Shown here: positions 1-6,031 of the stretch, in pieces
Layout of the letters: every line of letters starts with the position of its first letter
How positions within the stretch are numbered: the stretch's first letter is position 1
Assembly (NCBI GenBank): GCA_031288885.1
Contig: JAITQP010000232.1
Location: forward strand, 1 to 8,173
From: Prevotellaceae bacterium
GTDB taxonomy: Bacteria; Bacteroidota; Bacteroidia; Bacteroidales; UBA932
Direction: 5' to 3'
DNA: 8,173 nucleotides
Position numbers and translations under genes: made by a program
Notes under the pieces: model-generated
What the model saw: only the letters and a program-made list of their open reading frames with translations
Database searches by the model: none
Told to the model about the DNA's origin: nothing

Positions 1-13
1 GTCCCGTAGGGAC
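1..13. repeat. Small palindrome at the window edge (stem-loop, 3-nt loop)
   Basis: GTCCC (1-5) and GGGAC (9-13) pair around the trinucleotide GTA. The stem is followed by GGAATGT, and the same GGAATGT follows the right end of the palindromic element at 4440-4678 (4677-4683). It may therefore be the end of a larger intergenic palindromic unit cut by the window border. The stem is only 5 bp, so taken alone it could be chance. Confidence 0.4.
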
Positions 14-38
14 GGAATGTGGGTGTTGTTGACCCCAA

Positions 39-230
39 CAACCTCATTTCCAACCTAATTCTTAAACAAAGCCACCTCAGTAGCATGTAAGAATGAATAA
101 TAAATAAACCCAACCTCATTACCTCATTTTAAATGGTGTTTAATGAGGTAATGAGGTTGGGGAGAGGGTAGGTGGTAACCTCTTGCTACTGAGGTTGTTT
201 TGTTTAAGAATTAGGTTGGGAATGAGGTTG
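39..230. repeat. Nested long inverted repeat, MITE-like or cruciform-forming intergenic element
   Basis: The outer arms are 39-85 and 184-230, 47 nt each with 3 mismatches. Inside them is a second, perfect 20-bp inverted repeat at 109-128 and 142-161 with a 13-nt loop. The word CAACCTCATT or its complement recurs at both arm ends and in the inner arms, so one short motif built much of the element. It has no substantial open frame. The near-perfect outer arms fit a non-autonomous miniature element or a large RNA hairpin. I see no clear target-site duplication beside the arms, so its mobility is inferred. Confidence 0.75.
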
Positions 231-262
231 CGGGGCGGCGCGAGGCGTGCGTCGCTGGATTG

Positions 263-313
263 GCTACGCCGAGCTTCGCTACGCTCCGGTTGCTACGCTC
301 CGCTCGCAATGAC
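263..313. repeat. GC-rich dispersed intergenic repeat (GCTACGCTCCG units)
   Basis: GCTACGCTCCG occurs at 278-288 and 292-302, and a weaker copy (GCTACGCCGAG) begins at 263, giving an imperfect 14-15-nt period. The block ends in CGCTCGCAATGACG. Read on the other strand this is the CGTCATTGCGAGCGGAGCGTAGC type of sequence that is scattered between genes in many unrelated bacterial genomes. Its GC richness contrasts with the AT-rich DNA on both sides. A short open frame crosses it (183-395), but its arginine-rich composition reflects the repeat, and I do not call it a gene. Confidence 0.6.
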
Positions 314-417
314 GCAAAGCGTGCTGAAAGCAATGTATAAAACCATGCTGCATGTAGTACCTTATAAATCGTTATTTGAAAAAATCTATTGGTAATCGGC
401 ACAAAGATACAACTTTG

Positions 418-449
418 CTTGCAAAATCAAAAATTATCAATACTTTTGC
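418..449 (+). promoter_or_regulatory. Bacteroidota-type promoter of the DUF1016 gene
   Basis: TACTTTTGC at 441-449 matches the Bacteroidota -7 consensus TAnnTTTGC exactly. CTTG at 418-421 lies 19 nt upstream as a -33 candidate, and a perfect TTTG at 414-417 lies 23 nt upstream. Transcription would start near 453, about 17 nt before the ATG at 470, with GGAG at 462-465 between them. This placement decides the start codon: the TTG at 389, which is in the same open frame, lies upstream of the promoter. Confidence 0.6.
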
Positions 450-469
450 AAATAGCTTATTGGAGTTTG

Positions 470-1255
470 ATGAGCTGTTCGGGGTATTCCGAGCAGCAGC
501 AGTTGGTGACAACAAATAACGGTAGCGGATTTTCAATTTTCCAGGCAGTGCCTGGAAAATTGAGCTGGTCGCATTTGGTGGAGATTATAAATATTGAAAA
601 CGAATTGGAGCGCAATTTTTATATTGCTGAAGCTATTAATAATAGTTGGGGCTACAGGGAGTTAGAGAGGCAAAAAGAAAGGGGGCTATTTTACCAGCTG
701 GCATTATCGAAAGACAACACCGAAATACTGCATCTTGCCAGCAAAGGCAATCAGCGTGAAAAGCCGCAAGATATTATTAAAAACACATATTTTCTCGACT
801 TTTTAGATTTACCTAACTCCAAGCCGTCTGAAAAGACGTTGGAAGATGCCCTGATAGAACATTTGGAAGAATTTCTGCTTGAGCTCGGTAAAGGCTTTGC
901 ATTTGTGGGCAGACAATACCGATTGACCATTGATAACAACGACTACTATGCCGATTTGGTGTTTTATCACATTATTCTCAAATGTTATGTGATAATTGAC
1001 CTGAAGTCGGGAAAAGTTCGCCACGAAGACATTGGACAAATGAATATGTACCTCGGATATTTTGCCATTGACAAAAATAATGAAAGCGACAACCCACCAA
1101 TTGGAATAATTTTAGCAGCCGACAAAAACGACATTATGGTAGAGTATGCCACGTATGGAATGGATGCGAAACTTTTTGTCTCCAAATATCAACTTTACTT
1201 GCCGGACATTGAGGATTTACGAAATTTATTGTTCAACCAGCTGGGGCATAAATGA
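470..1255 (+). CDS. DUF1016/YhcG-family PD-(D/E)XK nuclease, N-terminally truncated
   Basis: This is the C-terminal half of a DUF1016 (YhcG-like) protein, a family assigned to the PD-(D/E)XK nuclease superfamily and often found near restriction-modification and other defence loci. Numbered from the ATG at 470 (261 residues), the family signature KLSWSH sits at about 30-35, followed by the ELERNFY, REL, LELGKGFAFV, ADLVFY and IDLKSGK blocks. The likely catalytic residues D162, D177 and K179 are present, and the C-terminal NPPIGIIL and LYLP blocks are intact. Family members usually have about 330-380 residues with a helical DUF1016_N domain first. Here only a trace of that domain precedes KLSWSH. 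The 21 leading residues (QQLV then GSGFS) resemble the family's QQLV-GxGFS stretch, which suggests an internal deletion. The open frame extends back to a TTG at 389, but the promoter favours ATG 470. The protein may be nuclease-competent without its N-terminal domain, or a decaying remnant. Confidence 0.8.
   Translation: MSCSGYSEQQQLVTTNNGSGFSIFQAVPGKLSWSHLVEIINIENELERNFYIAEAINNSWGYRELERQKERGLFYQLALSKDNTEILHLASKGNQREKPQDIIKNTYFLDFLDLPNSKPSEKTLEDALIEHLEEFLLELGKGFAFVGRQYRLTIDNNDYYADLVFYHIILKCYVIIDLKSGKVRHEDIGQMNMYLGYFAIDKNNESDNPPIGIILAADKNDIMVEYATYGMDAKLFVSKYQLYLPDIEDLRNLLFNQLGHK
533..563. repeat. Perfect 14-bp palindrome with 3-nt loop inside the DUF1016 coding region
   Basis: TCAATTTTCCAGGC (533-546) and GCCTGGAAAATTGA (550-563) are exact reverse complements around AGT. 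The palindrome is read in frame as part of the sequence SIFQAVPGKLS. It sits where most of the DUF1016_N domain is missing, directly before the conserved KLSWSH motif. The strong stem with a trinucleotide loop has the same form as the intergenic hairpins at 4473-4670. Confidence 0.85.
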
Positions 1256-1288
1256 GGTCGTGATAGAACAACAGGACAAACACCTTCC

Positions 1289-2647
1289 CTACAGCTCTAT
1301 CGCTCTTCCGCTGTAGAAGTCCAGAATTTTGGTGGCGAAAATGTAGCTGAACTTTGCCTGCGACTCCTCGGAGAGGCTGCGCATAAAGGTGGTTTTGGCT
1401 TCGGTGAGCTCGTACACGCTCGACTTGCCGGTCTGGTACTTGGATTCGGCGTAGCGAAACGCCTCGCGGGCGGCCTCGACCGATTTTTGCGCCGCGCGGT
1501 AGCTCTTCTGCGCCGACACTGCGCTGTGGTACGCCTGCTGAATTTCCTTGTAGAGCGTTTTCTTTACGTCCTCCAGCGCCAGCTGCCGGTTGTTGATGTT
1601 GATTTGCGCCGTGCGCACGCTGTTTTTCGTCGCAAAGCGGTTGAACACCGGTATGCGCAGCGACAGCCCCACGTACTCCTGCAGGTTTTCGGACAGCTGG
1701 GTGGAAAAACCTTCGGAGGGCGCGGCGGCGTTGTTGGCGTTAAAGTAGCGGTCGCTTAGCCCCATGCTGAGGCTGAGCTGGGGGTAGTAGCCCGCTTTGG
1801 CAACCTTGAGCGAGTACTTGCTCCCCTCGAGCTGCAGCTCGGCTTCGCGGATTTGCGGCTTTACCGAAAGGGCTTCGCCGTAAATTCTTTCGGACGACGG
1901 GATGGCCTCCTCCATTGCTATCGCCGCGCTGTCGAGCTTGCTGGGCGCCTCAACGTCAAAGCGGCTCAGGTCGGACAGCTCCAGCAGCTGCCCGAGGGTG
2001 AGCAGGCTCAAGCTCACGTCGTTGCCGGCGGAGGTTACGCGGGCTTCGTCGGAGGCGTGCTGCGATTTTATTTCGTAGAGCTGCGCCTGCGGAACGTTGC
2101 CGGCGTTCACCATCGTTTCGGTTTTCCGCACGTTTTCCGACGTAAAGCGTAGCGTTTCCTCGCTTATCTTGTAGATTTCCTTTTTCAGCAGCACGTCGAG
2201 AAAGGCGCGCGCCACCGCCACGGCGATATTCTCCTTTGCCCTGTTGAGCGACTGCTCCGCCGCCTTTACGGCGTACTGCCGCACCTTAATGTCGTTGGCT
2301 ATCTGAAAGCCCGTGAACAGCGGCATGCTCGACGAAACGGAGAACGACGTGTTGGACGACATATTTAGCCTCGTGATGGCGCCCTTGGTATCCTCCACGC
2401 TGCCGAACGAAAACGACTGCTCTGTGCCGGCGCTAAGGTTGGGCAGCCGGCTGTACTTTGCCGTGCTCAGCTCTATCTCCCGCGCCTCGTAGCTGATGGC
2501 CTCCATTTTTATGCTCAGGTTGTTGGCAATGGCGTGCTCTATGCACCTCTCCAGCGTCCACGCCTGCGCGCGCACGGCTGCGGGGCAGCACAGAAGTAGC
2601 GCGGCGATGCACGCCCATGTTTTTTTTACCGGATTTACGCTTTTCAT
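1289..2647 (-). CDS. TolC-family outer-membrane efflux channel
   Basis: This 452-residue protein is a TolC/OEP-type channel that would form the outer-membrane and periplasmic exit duct of a tripartite pump. An N-terminal signal peptide (basic start, hydrophobic 11-25, likely cleavage after VRA at 25-27) precedes the mature start QAWTLERCIEHAIANN, which is typical of the family. The internal duplication is visible: the strand motif SMPLFTGF at 108-114 recurs as RIPVFNRF at 331-338, and each is preceded by a proline-containing strand (RLPNLSAG, YYPQLSLS) and followed by long, alanine- and glutamine-rich helices. The length is normal for a Bacteroidota TolC protein. It begins 6 nt after the stop of the MacA-like adaptor and is surely co-transcribed with it. 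The two cysteines at 20-21 lie in the signal peptide and do not form a good lipobox. The cargo cannot be told from the sequence. Confidence 0.93.
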   Translation of the reverse strand: MKSVNPVKKTWACIAALLLCCPAAVRAQAWTLERCIEHAIANNLSIKMEAISYEAREIELSTAKYSRLPNLSAGTEQSFSFGSVEDTKGAITRLNMSSNTSFSVSSSMPLFTGFQIANDIKVRQYAVKAAEQSLNRAKENIAVAVARAFLDVLLKKEIYKISEETLRFTSENVRKTETMVNAGNVPQAQLYEIKSQHASDEARVTSAGNDVSLSLLTLGQLLELSDLSRFDVEAPSKLDSAAIAMEEAIPSSERIYGEALSVKPQIREAELQLEGSKYSLKVAKAGYYPQLSLSMGLSDRYFNANNAAAPSEGFSTQLSENLQEYVGLSLRIPVFNRFATKNSVRTAQININNRQLALEDVKKTLYKEIQQAYHSAVSAQKSYRAAQKSVEAAREAFRYAESKYQTGKSSVYELTEAKTTFMRSLSEESQAKFSYIFATKILDFYSGRAIEL

Positions 2648-2653
2648 ACGGTG

Positions 2654-3766
2654 CTATTTTTTAAAGGTTATGTCCATTTTTTCGCCTCCCCGCACCTTGT
2701 CCTCCTTGGTCAGCCCCGCTTTTACCTCCATGTTGATGCCGTCGGAGAGCCCTACCACCACAAAGCGCTTTTCAAACACCTGCGCGGGCTCTTCGGCTTT
2801 GAGCGTTTGCACAAACGCGCTGTCGTTGCTAAACTCGATGCAGCTTTCGGGGATGCTGAGCACGCTGTCGGCGCGGCTGAGCACAATTTCGGCGTTGGCG
2901 CTGTAGCCTGCGCGCACGTACACGTTCTTCGGGATTTTGGCGGCGGCTTTTATCTCGAACATGATGGCGCCGTTTTCCTCCACGCCTTTTGGCGAGATGT
3001 ACTCAAGGTTGGCGTCGAACTTTACGTTTTCGAGCGCGCCTATCGTGAGCGTGATGTTCATGCCCTCGCGCACCTTGCCCACGTCGGTTTCGTCAACCTT
3101 TCCCCTGAAAATCATGTCGCCCATGTCGGCAACGGAGGCAATGGTGGTGCCCTCGTTGAACGTGTTGGACTGTATCACGGAGTTGCCCACCTTTACGGGG
3201 ACGTCTAATATCATGCCGGTGATGGTGGATCGCACCTGCGTGGTGCTGTAGGAGTCCGATTTTTTGGAGATGCCGTCGCGGATGATGCTCAGCCTATCCC
3301 GCGCCTGCGAGAGCGACTCCTCTTGGCTGGTGAGGTCGGTGGCCGTTTTCTGGAACTCCTCCTTGGCAATCACGCCCTGCTCGTAGAGCTGCTTTTGGCG
3401 GTCGTACACCTGCTGCACGTACTCGAGGTTGATTTCCTGCTGCCGCACGTTGGACTCCGCGTCGCTCAGCTGCGACATTTCGGGGATTACCTTCACCTTG
3501 GCTATCACCTCGCCCGTTTTGATGGACTGACCGGCCTCCTTGTGGAGCTCCGAGATGATGCCGTTGATTTGCGGCTTGATGAGCACCTCGTCGCGCGGCT
3601 CCACCGTGCCCGTCGCAACGGTTTTGTTCTCAATGGTACGGGTGGTGGGCGTTACAATCTCGTACACAACTTCTTTGGGTCTCGATTTCCTCCACAAAAA
3701 AACAAAGGTAAACGCTACCATTAGGCCCAGCAGGGCAAAAACAGCTATTCGGATAAATTTTCGCAT
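2654..3766 (-). CDS. MacA/HlyD-type periplasmic adaptor subunit of an efflux pump
   Basis: This 370-residue membrane-fusion protein would link an inner-membrane transporter to TolC. A single signal anchor (residues 6-25) follows MRKF. Next come the first half of the lipoyl/barrel-hybrid domain (VATGTVEPRDEVLIKP to GEVIAKV, about 49-92), an alpha-helical hairpin rich in Gln/Glu/Arg (97-165), and the second lipoyl half (STITGMI, about 180-215). A beta-barrel domain with FRGKVDETDVGKVREG follows (219-295), and then a membrane-proximal domain ending in KEDKVRGGEKMDITFKK. The order and length are those of MacA-like adaptors that work with MacB-type ABC permeases. The short helical hairpin fits these better than the long one of HlyD proper. 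It overlaps nothing; the TolC gene follows at 6 nt and the cupin gene lies 74 nt upstream on the same strand. No Bacteroidota -7 box is evident in that 74-nt gap. Confidence 0.92.
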   Translation of the reverse strand: MRKFIRIAVFALLGLMVAFTFVFLWRKSRPKEVVYEIVTPTTRTIENKTVATGTVEPRDEVLIKPQINGIISELHKEAGQSIKTGEVIAKVKVIPEMSQLSDAESNVRQQEINLEYVQQVYDRQKQLYEQGVIAKEEFQKTATDLTSQEESLSQARDRLSIIRDGISKKSDSYSTTQVRSTITGMILDVPVKVGNSVIQSNTFNEGTTIASVADMGDMIFRGKVDETDVGKVREGMNITLTIGALENVKFDANLEYISPKGVEENGAIMFEIKAAAKIPKNVYVRAGYSANAEIVLSRADSVLSIPESCIEFSNDSAFVQTLKAEEPAQVFEKRFVVVGLSDGINMEVKAGLTKEDKVRGGEKMDITFKK

Positions 3767-3788
3767 ATGAATTGTGGGTTGCTGATTT

Positions 3789-3814
3789 TAAATATTGTTT
3801 GCTAAATATTGTTT
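3789..3814. repeat. Tandem 12-bp direct repeat upstream of the adaptor gene
   Basis: TAAATATTGTTT occurs at 3789-3800 and again at 3803-3814, separated by GC, giving a 14-nt period. The pair lies 23-48 nt upstream of the start codon of the minus-strand adaptor gene, in the short AT-rich gap after the cupin gene. It could be a binding site for a regulator of the efflux genes. AT-rich sequence makes chance similarity more likely, and no regulator gene is in the window. Confidence 0.5.
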
Positions 3815-3840
3815 ATTTATAATTTTATGATGAATTTTTA

Positions 3841-4359
3841 TCAAATCTTTGCGCCTGCTTCTTTCCATTTGTCCCGAACATTTTCCTCTCGGTCGAAGTA
3901 ACTTACCTGAGCGTCCTTTCTGAAAATCTCGTCCGTTGGCAGGATGTTTATCTTCCCCGAATCGGGGTATTCACAGACGTCAAACCCGATAAAAGCGCGC
4001 ACGTCCAAGTAGGTGCAGGGCTCGCTTGTGTGGTTGTACAGCTGGTGAGCGCCTGTTTCGCCCATTTCAAAAAATATCAAATCGCCGGCGCTCACCGTTT
4101 CCAGCCCTGCGGGCGTCCTCAGCGTTGCCGAGCCGGAGAGCATCAGGAACAGCTCCTCCGCATGCCGGTGAAAATGGTACGTAAAGGCGTACTGGCTCGG
4201 ATTCAGCTGCCGCAGGTCAAAGTTCAGCTGCTTTGGGTTTACCCCTTTCCGCTCACGGGAAATATCGGTAAACAGCCGGAAAGGGTCTACTTTGTTCTTC
4301 TCCTCCTTAAATGCTTCCTCCTTAAATTCCCTCTGATTTGATTTGAGTATTGTGGCCAT
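3841..4359 (-). CDS. Small single-domain cupin protein
   Basis: This 172-residue soluble protein has one conserved cupin barrel. Motif 1 is YHFHRHAEELFLMLSG (61-76), in which H62, H64 and E68/E69 would bind a metal. Motif 2 is GDLIFFEMGETGAHQLYN (92-109), with H105 as the fourth ligand and N109 as the usual terminal asparagine. A charged N-terminal segment and a C-terminal tail of about 45 residues (ending in DREENVRDKWKEAGAKI) flank the barrel. The HxH-EE pattern and spacing are typical of Cupin_2 proteins, which range from sugar-binding enzymes to dioxygenases and isomerases, so no reaction can be assigned. The gene lies between the palindromic element (left by the permease) and the adaptor gene, all on one strand. 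It may be transcribed with the pump genes, but nothing in the protein ties it to transport. Its GC content is lower than that of the pump genes, which hints at a separate origin. Confidence 0.85.
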   Translation of the reverse strand: MATILKSNQREFKEEAFKEEKNKVDPFRLFTDISRERKGVNPKQLNFDLRQLNPSQYAFTYHFHRHAEELFLMLSGSATLRTPAGLETVSAGDLIFFEMGETGAHQLYNHTSEPCTYLDVRAFIGFDVCEYPDSGKINILPTDEIFRKDAQVSYFDREENVRDKWKEAGAKI

Positions 4360-4393
4360 ATCAATCGTTTAACAATGGATAAATCCTTAATTC

Positions 4394-4410
4394 GGCACGC
4401 AGCGCGTGCC
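4394..4410. repeat. Palindrome GGCACGC-AGC-GCGTGCC
   Basis: Perfect 7-bp arms at 4394-4400 and 4404-4410 enclose the loop AGC. It lies 35 nt upstream of the cupin start and just outside the larger nested element at 4440-4678. It shares the trinucleotide-loop design of the hairpins there, so it is probably another unit of the same intergenic palindrome family. On the minus strand it would fall in or just before the cupin mRNA leader. Confidence 0.65.
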
Positions 4411-4439
4411 AATGTGAAAACAGCGAGTAAAGCTATCTC

Positions 4440-4678
4440 CCGTTAGGAATGTCTCCTTACTCTTTGGTTCTACTGCCTGAAAGGCAGAATTTTCATAACC
4501 GCAGGTCAACGACCTGCGGAGAGGGAAACGGGCTCCTGCCCTCCTGCCTGAAAGGCAGGACATGGTAACTTAGCGTCGCGTCCTGCCTTTCAGGCAGGGC
4601 AAGCGGAGGGTCGTTGACTTCCCGCAGGTCGTTGACCTGCGGTTATGAAGATTAAGCCCTTTTAGGGCTTCCTAACGG
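4440..4678. repeat. Nested palindromic intergenic element of six hairpins
   Basis: Outer 9-bp arms (CCGTTAGGA 4440-4448, TCCTAACGG 4670-4678) enclose a perfect 28-bp inverted repeat (4492-4519 with 4622-4649). That in turn encloses a perfect 19-bp inverted repeat (4543-4561 with 4580-4598). Most arms are themselves hairpins: CTGCCT-GAA-AGGCAG (4473-4487), 9-bp stems with loops AAC and GTT (4499-4519, 4622-4642), stems with loops GAA and TTC (4542-4560, 4582-4598), and AAGCCCT-TTT-AGGGCTT (4654-4670). All loops are three nucleotides. The element fills most of the 409-bp gap between permease and cupin, and has no gene. It resembles REP/BIME-like mosaics. It could act in transcript termination or mRNA end protection, but no T-tract follows the hairpins on the minus strand. 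The remaining 4679-4768 shows nothing recognisable. Confidence 0.85.
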
Positions 4679-4768
4679 AATGTGAAAGCAACCACGGCAA
4701 ATTACCGAATTTGAGGTAGATTTTTCCGTTGTAACAAAGTCAAACCGTTTCCATATCTAACGCCTTGT

Positions 4769-6031
4769 TTACTCCTCCCGTATTGCATCAATTGCCTTTA
4801 TTTTGAGCGCCCGCCACGTTGGGATAACGCCCGCCATCATGCCGCTGAGGAGCAGCACTACCGACGCCGTTATTGCCGCGCTGAAGTCAATGTGCGGGTT
4901 GACAAAAAACATGTCCGGATTTGGGTTTGCCGACAGGAGCGTGTCCACGGCGTCCAGCAGCCCCACGCCCGCCGTGAGCCCCAGGAGGCCTGCAAGGGAG
5001 GTGAGCAGCAGGCTTTCCGCCATAATCTGCATGACGATTTTTGAGGGCTTTGCGCCCAGCGCCCGCCGCACGCCAATTTCGCGCGTGCGCTCGCGCACCG
5101 TCACCAGCATGATGTTGCTCACGCCCACGATGCCCGCCATCAGCGTCCCAATGCCCACAAACCACACCAGCAGCCGGACGCCGGTAAACAGCGCGTTGAA
5201 CATTTTGAACGTGCGCGCCACGTTGAAGCCGCCGGTTGCCTGCTCGTCGTCGGGGGCGATTTTGTTTTGCGCGCGCAGCACTGCCTTCACCTCCCGCTCC
5301 ATCTGCTCAATGTCCACGCCGTCTTTGGCGGTTATGCCCAGAAAGTGCACCACGTCGCCTTGGTTGTAGGCCTGCTGAAAGGTGGTGAAGGGGAGGGAGA
5401 CCTTTTCCGCCGAGCGTCCGCCGATTTGCACGCCCGACACGCCGTCGGTAACGCCCACAATCTGAAAGTAGATGCCCTTTACGCGTATCTGCTGCCCAAT
5501 GGGGTTTTCGCCCTTTTTGAAGAACTCCTCGTACACGCGCGTCCCAATGACGCACACCTTGCGCCGCTGGAGCATGTCCACATCGTTGATGAACCGCCCA
5601 AAGCGGTAGCGCTGCTGCTCTATCTTGGCGTAGTCGGGGTGAACGCCGTGCACGTTGTACGCGCCGGCGCGGTCGTTGTACACCACGTTGCCCTCGGCGC
5701 TCCCGCCAAAGAGTATGGGCGAAAGGTACTTTACGCTCGGCACCGTTTGGCGGATTACCTCAATGTCGCTGTTGTGCATTTCCCAGATGCGCCCCTTGCG
5801 AAAACCCTTAAAGGGCTTTCCCGTTCGCTCGGTAAAGAAAAACGCGGTGTTGGTCGCAAAGCCCTCCACGTTTCGCAGCACGCCCGTTTCCAGCGCCGTT
5901 CCCGAGCCAAGCATGATGACCAGCATGAAGATCCCCCAAAACACGCCAAAGCCTGTGAGCAGGCTTCGCATCTTGTTGCGCGTAATGGTCACCCAGATTT
6001 CGTACCACAGATCTATGTCAAAAATATTCAA
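4769..6031 (-). CDS. MacB/FtsX-type ABC transporter permease
   Basis: This 420-residue inner-membrane protein has the MacB layout without the ATPase domain. Transmembrane helix 1 (about 22-45, LLTGFGVFWGIFMLVIMLGSG) is followed by a periplasmic MacB_PCD domain (about 46-280). The FtsX-like core then has helix 2 (284-312), the cytoplasmic coupling segment RERTREIGVRRALGAKPSKI (313-332), helix 3 (335-362) and helix 4 (384-405), and ends with the typical RALKIKAIDAIREE. Such permeases dimerise and drive mechanotransmission to a MacA adaptor and TolC. The matching partners lie further along the same strand, but no ATP-binding gene is in the window. The start is TTG (minus strand, 6031-6029): an in-frame TGA stands two codons before it, and the first ATG would be residue 21, which would delete the conserved leader DLWYEIWVTITRNK. 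The gene follows the WecA-like gene by 27 nt, so it probably shares its transcript. Confidence 0.92.
   Translation of the reverse strand: MNIFDIDLWYEIWVTITRNKMRSLLTGFGVFWGIFMLVIMLGSGTALETGVLRNVEGFATNTAFFFTERTGKPFKGFRKGRIWEMHNSDIEVIRQTVPSVKYLSPILFGGSAEGNVVYNDRAGAYNVHGVHPDYAKIEQQRYRFGRFINDVDMLQRRKVCVIGTRVYEEFFKKGENPIGQQIRVKGIYFQIVGVTDGVSGVQIGGRSAEKVSLPFTTFQQAYNQGDVVHFLGITAKDGVDIEQMEREVKAVLRAQNKIAPDDEQATGGFNVARTFKMFNALFTGVRLLVWFVGIGTLMAGIVGVSNIMLVTVRERTREIGVRRALGAKPSKIVMQIMAESLLLTSLAGLLGLTAGVGLLDAVDTLLSANPNPDMFFVNPHIDFSAAITASVVLLLSGMMAGVIPTWRALKIKAIDAIREE

Noticed and set aside
183..402. Short open frames on both strands across the repeat at 263-313
   Set aside because: Their Arg-, Ala- and Leu-rich translation comes from the GC-rich repeat, and no start signal or homology is visible.
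389..469. Extension of the DUF1016 protein to the TTG at 389
   Set aside because: The frame is open, but the added 27 residues do not resemble the family, and the consensus promoter at 418-449 would lie inside the gene.
1289..1316. Inverted repeat CTACAGC/GCTGTAG at the 3' end of the TolC gene as a terminator
   Set aside because: The arms are 7 bp with a 14-nt loop, they lie within the last codons, and no T-tract follows on the minus strand. A terminator for the converging genes was not identified.
2585..2590. Lipoprotein signal in the TolC-family protein (cysteines 20-21)
   Set aside because: The residues before the cysteines are Leu-Leu-Leu, which is not an acceptable lipobox, and a good signal peptidase I site follows at VRA-QA.
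2651..3251. Two plus-strand open frames opposite the adaptor gene (2651-3208 and 2937-3251)
   Set aside because: Both are antisense shadows of the MacA-like gene with no domain signature.
4654..4670. Hairpin AAGCCCT-TTT-AGGGCTT as the terminator of the permease transcript
   Set aside because: It lies about 100 nt past the stop, but AATCTTC rather than a T-run follows it on the minus strand. It is better explained as part of the palindromic element.
4394..4678. A CRISPR array in the repeat-rich gap
   Set aside because: The repeats are inverted and nested rather than regularly spaced direct repeats, with no spacers of constant length and no cas genes.
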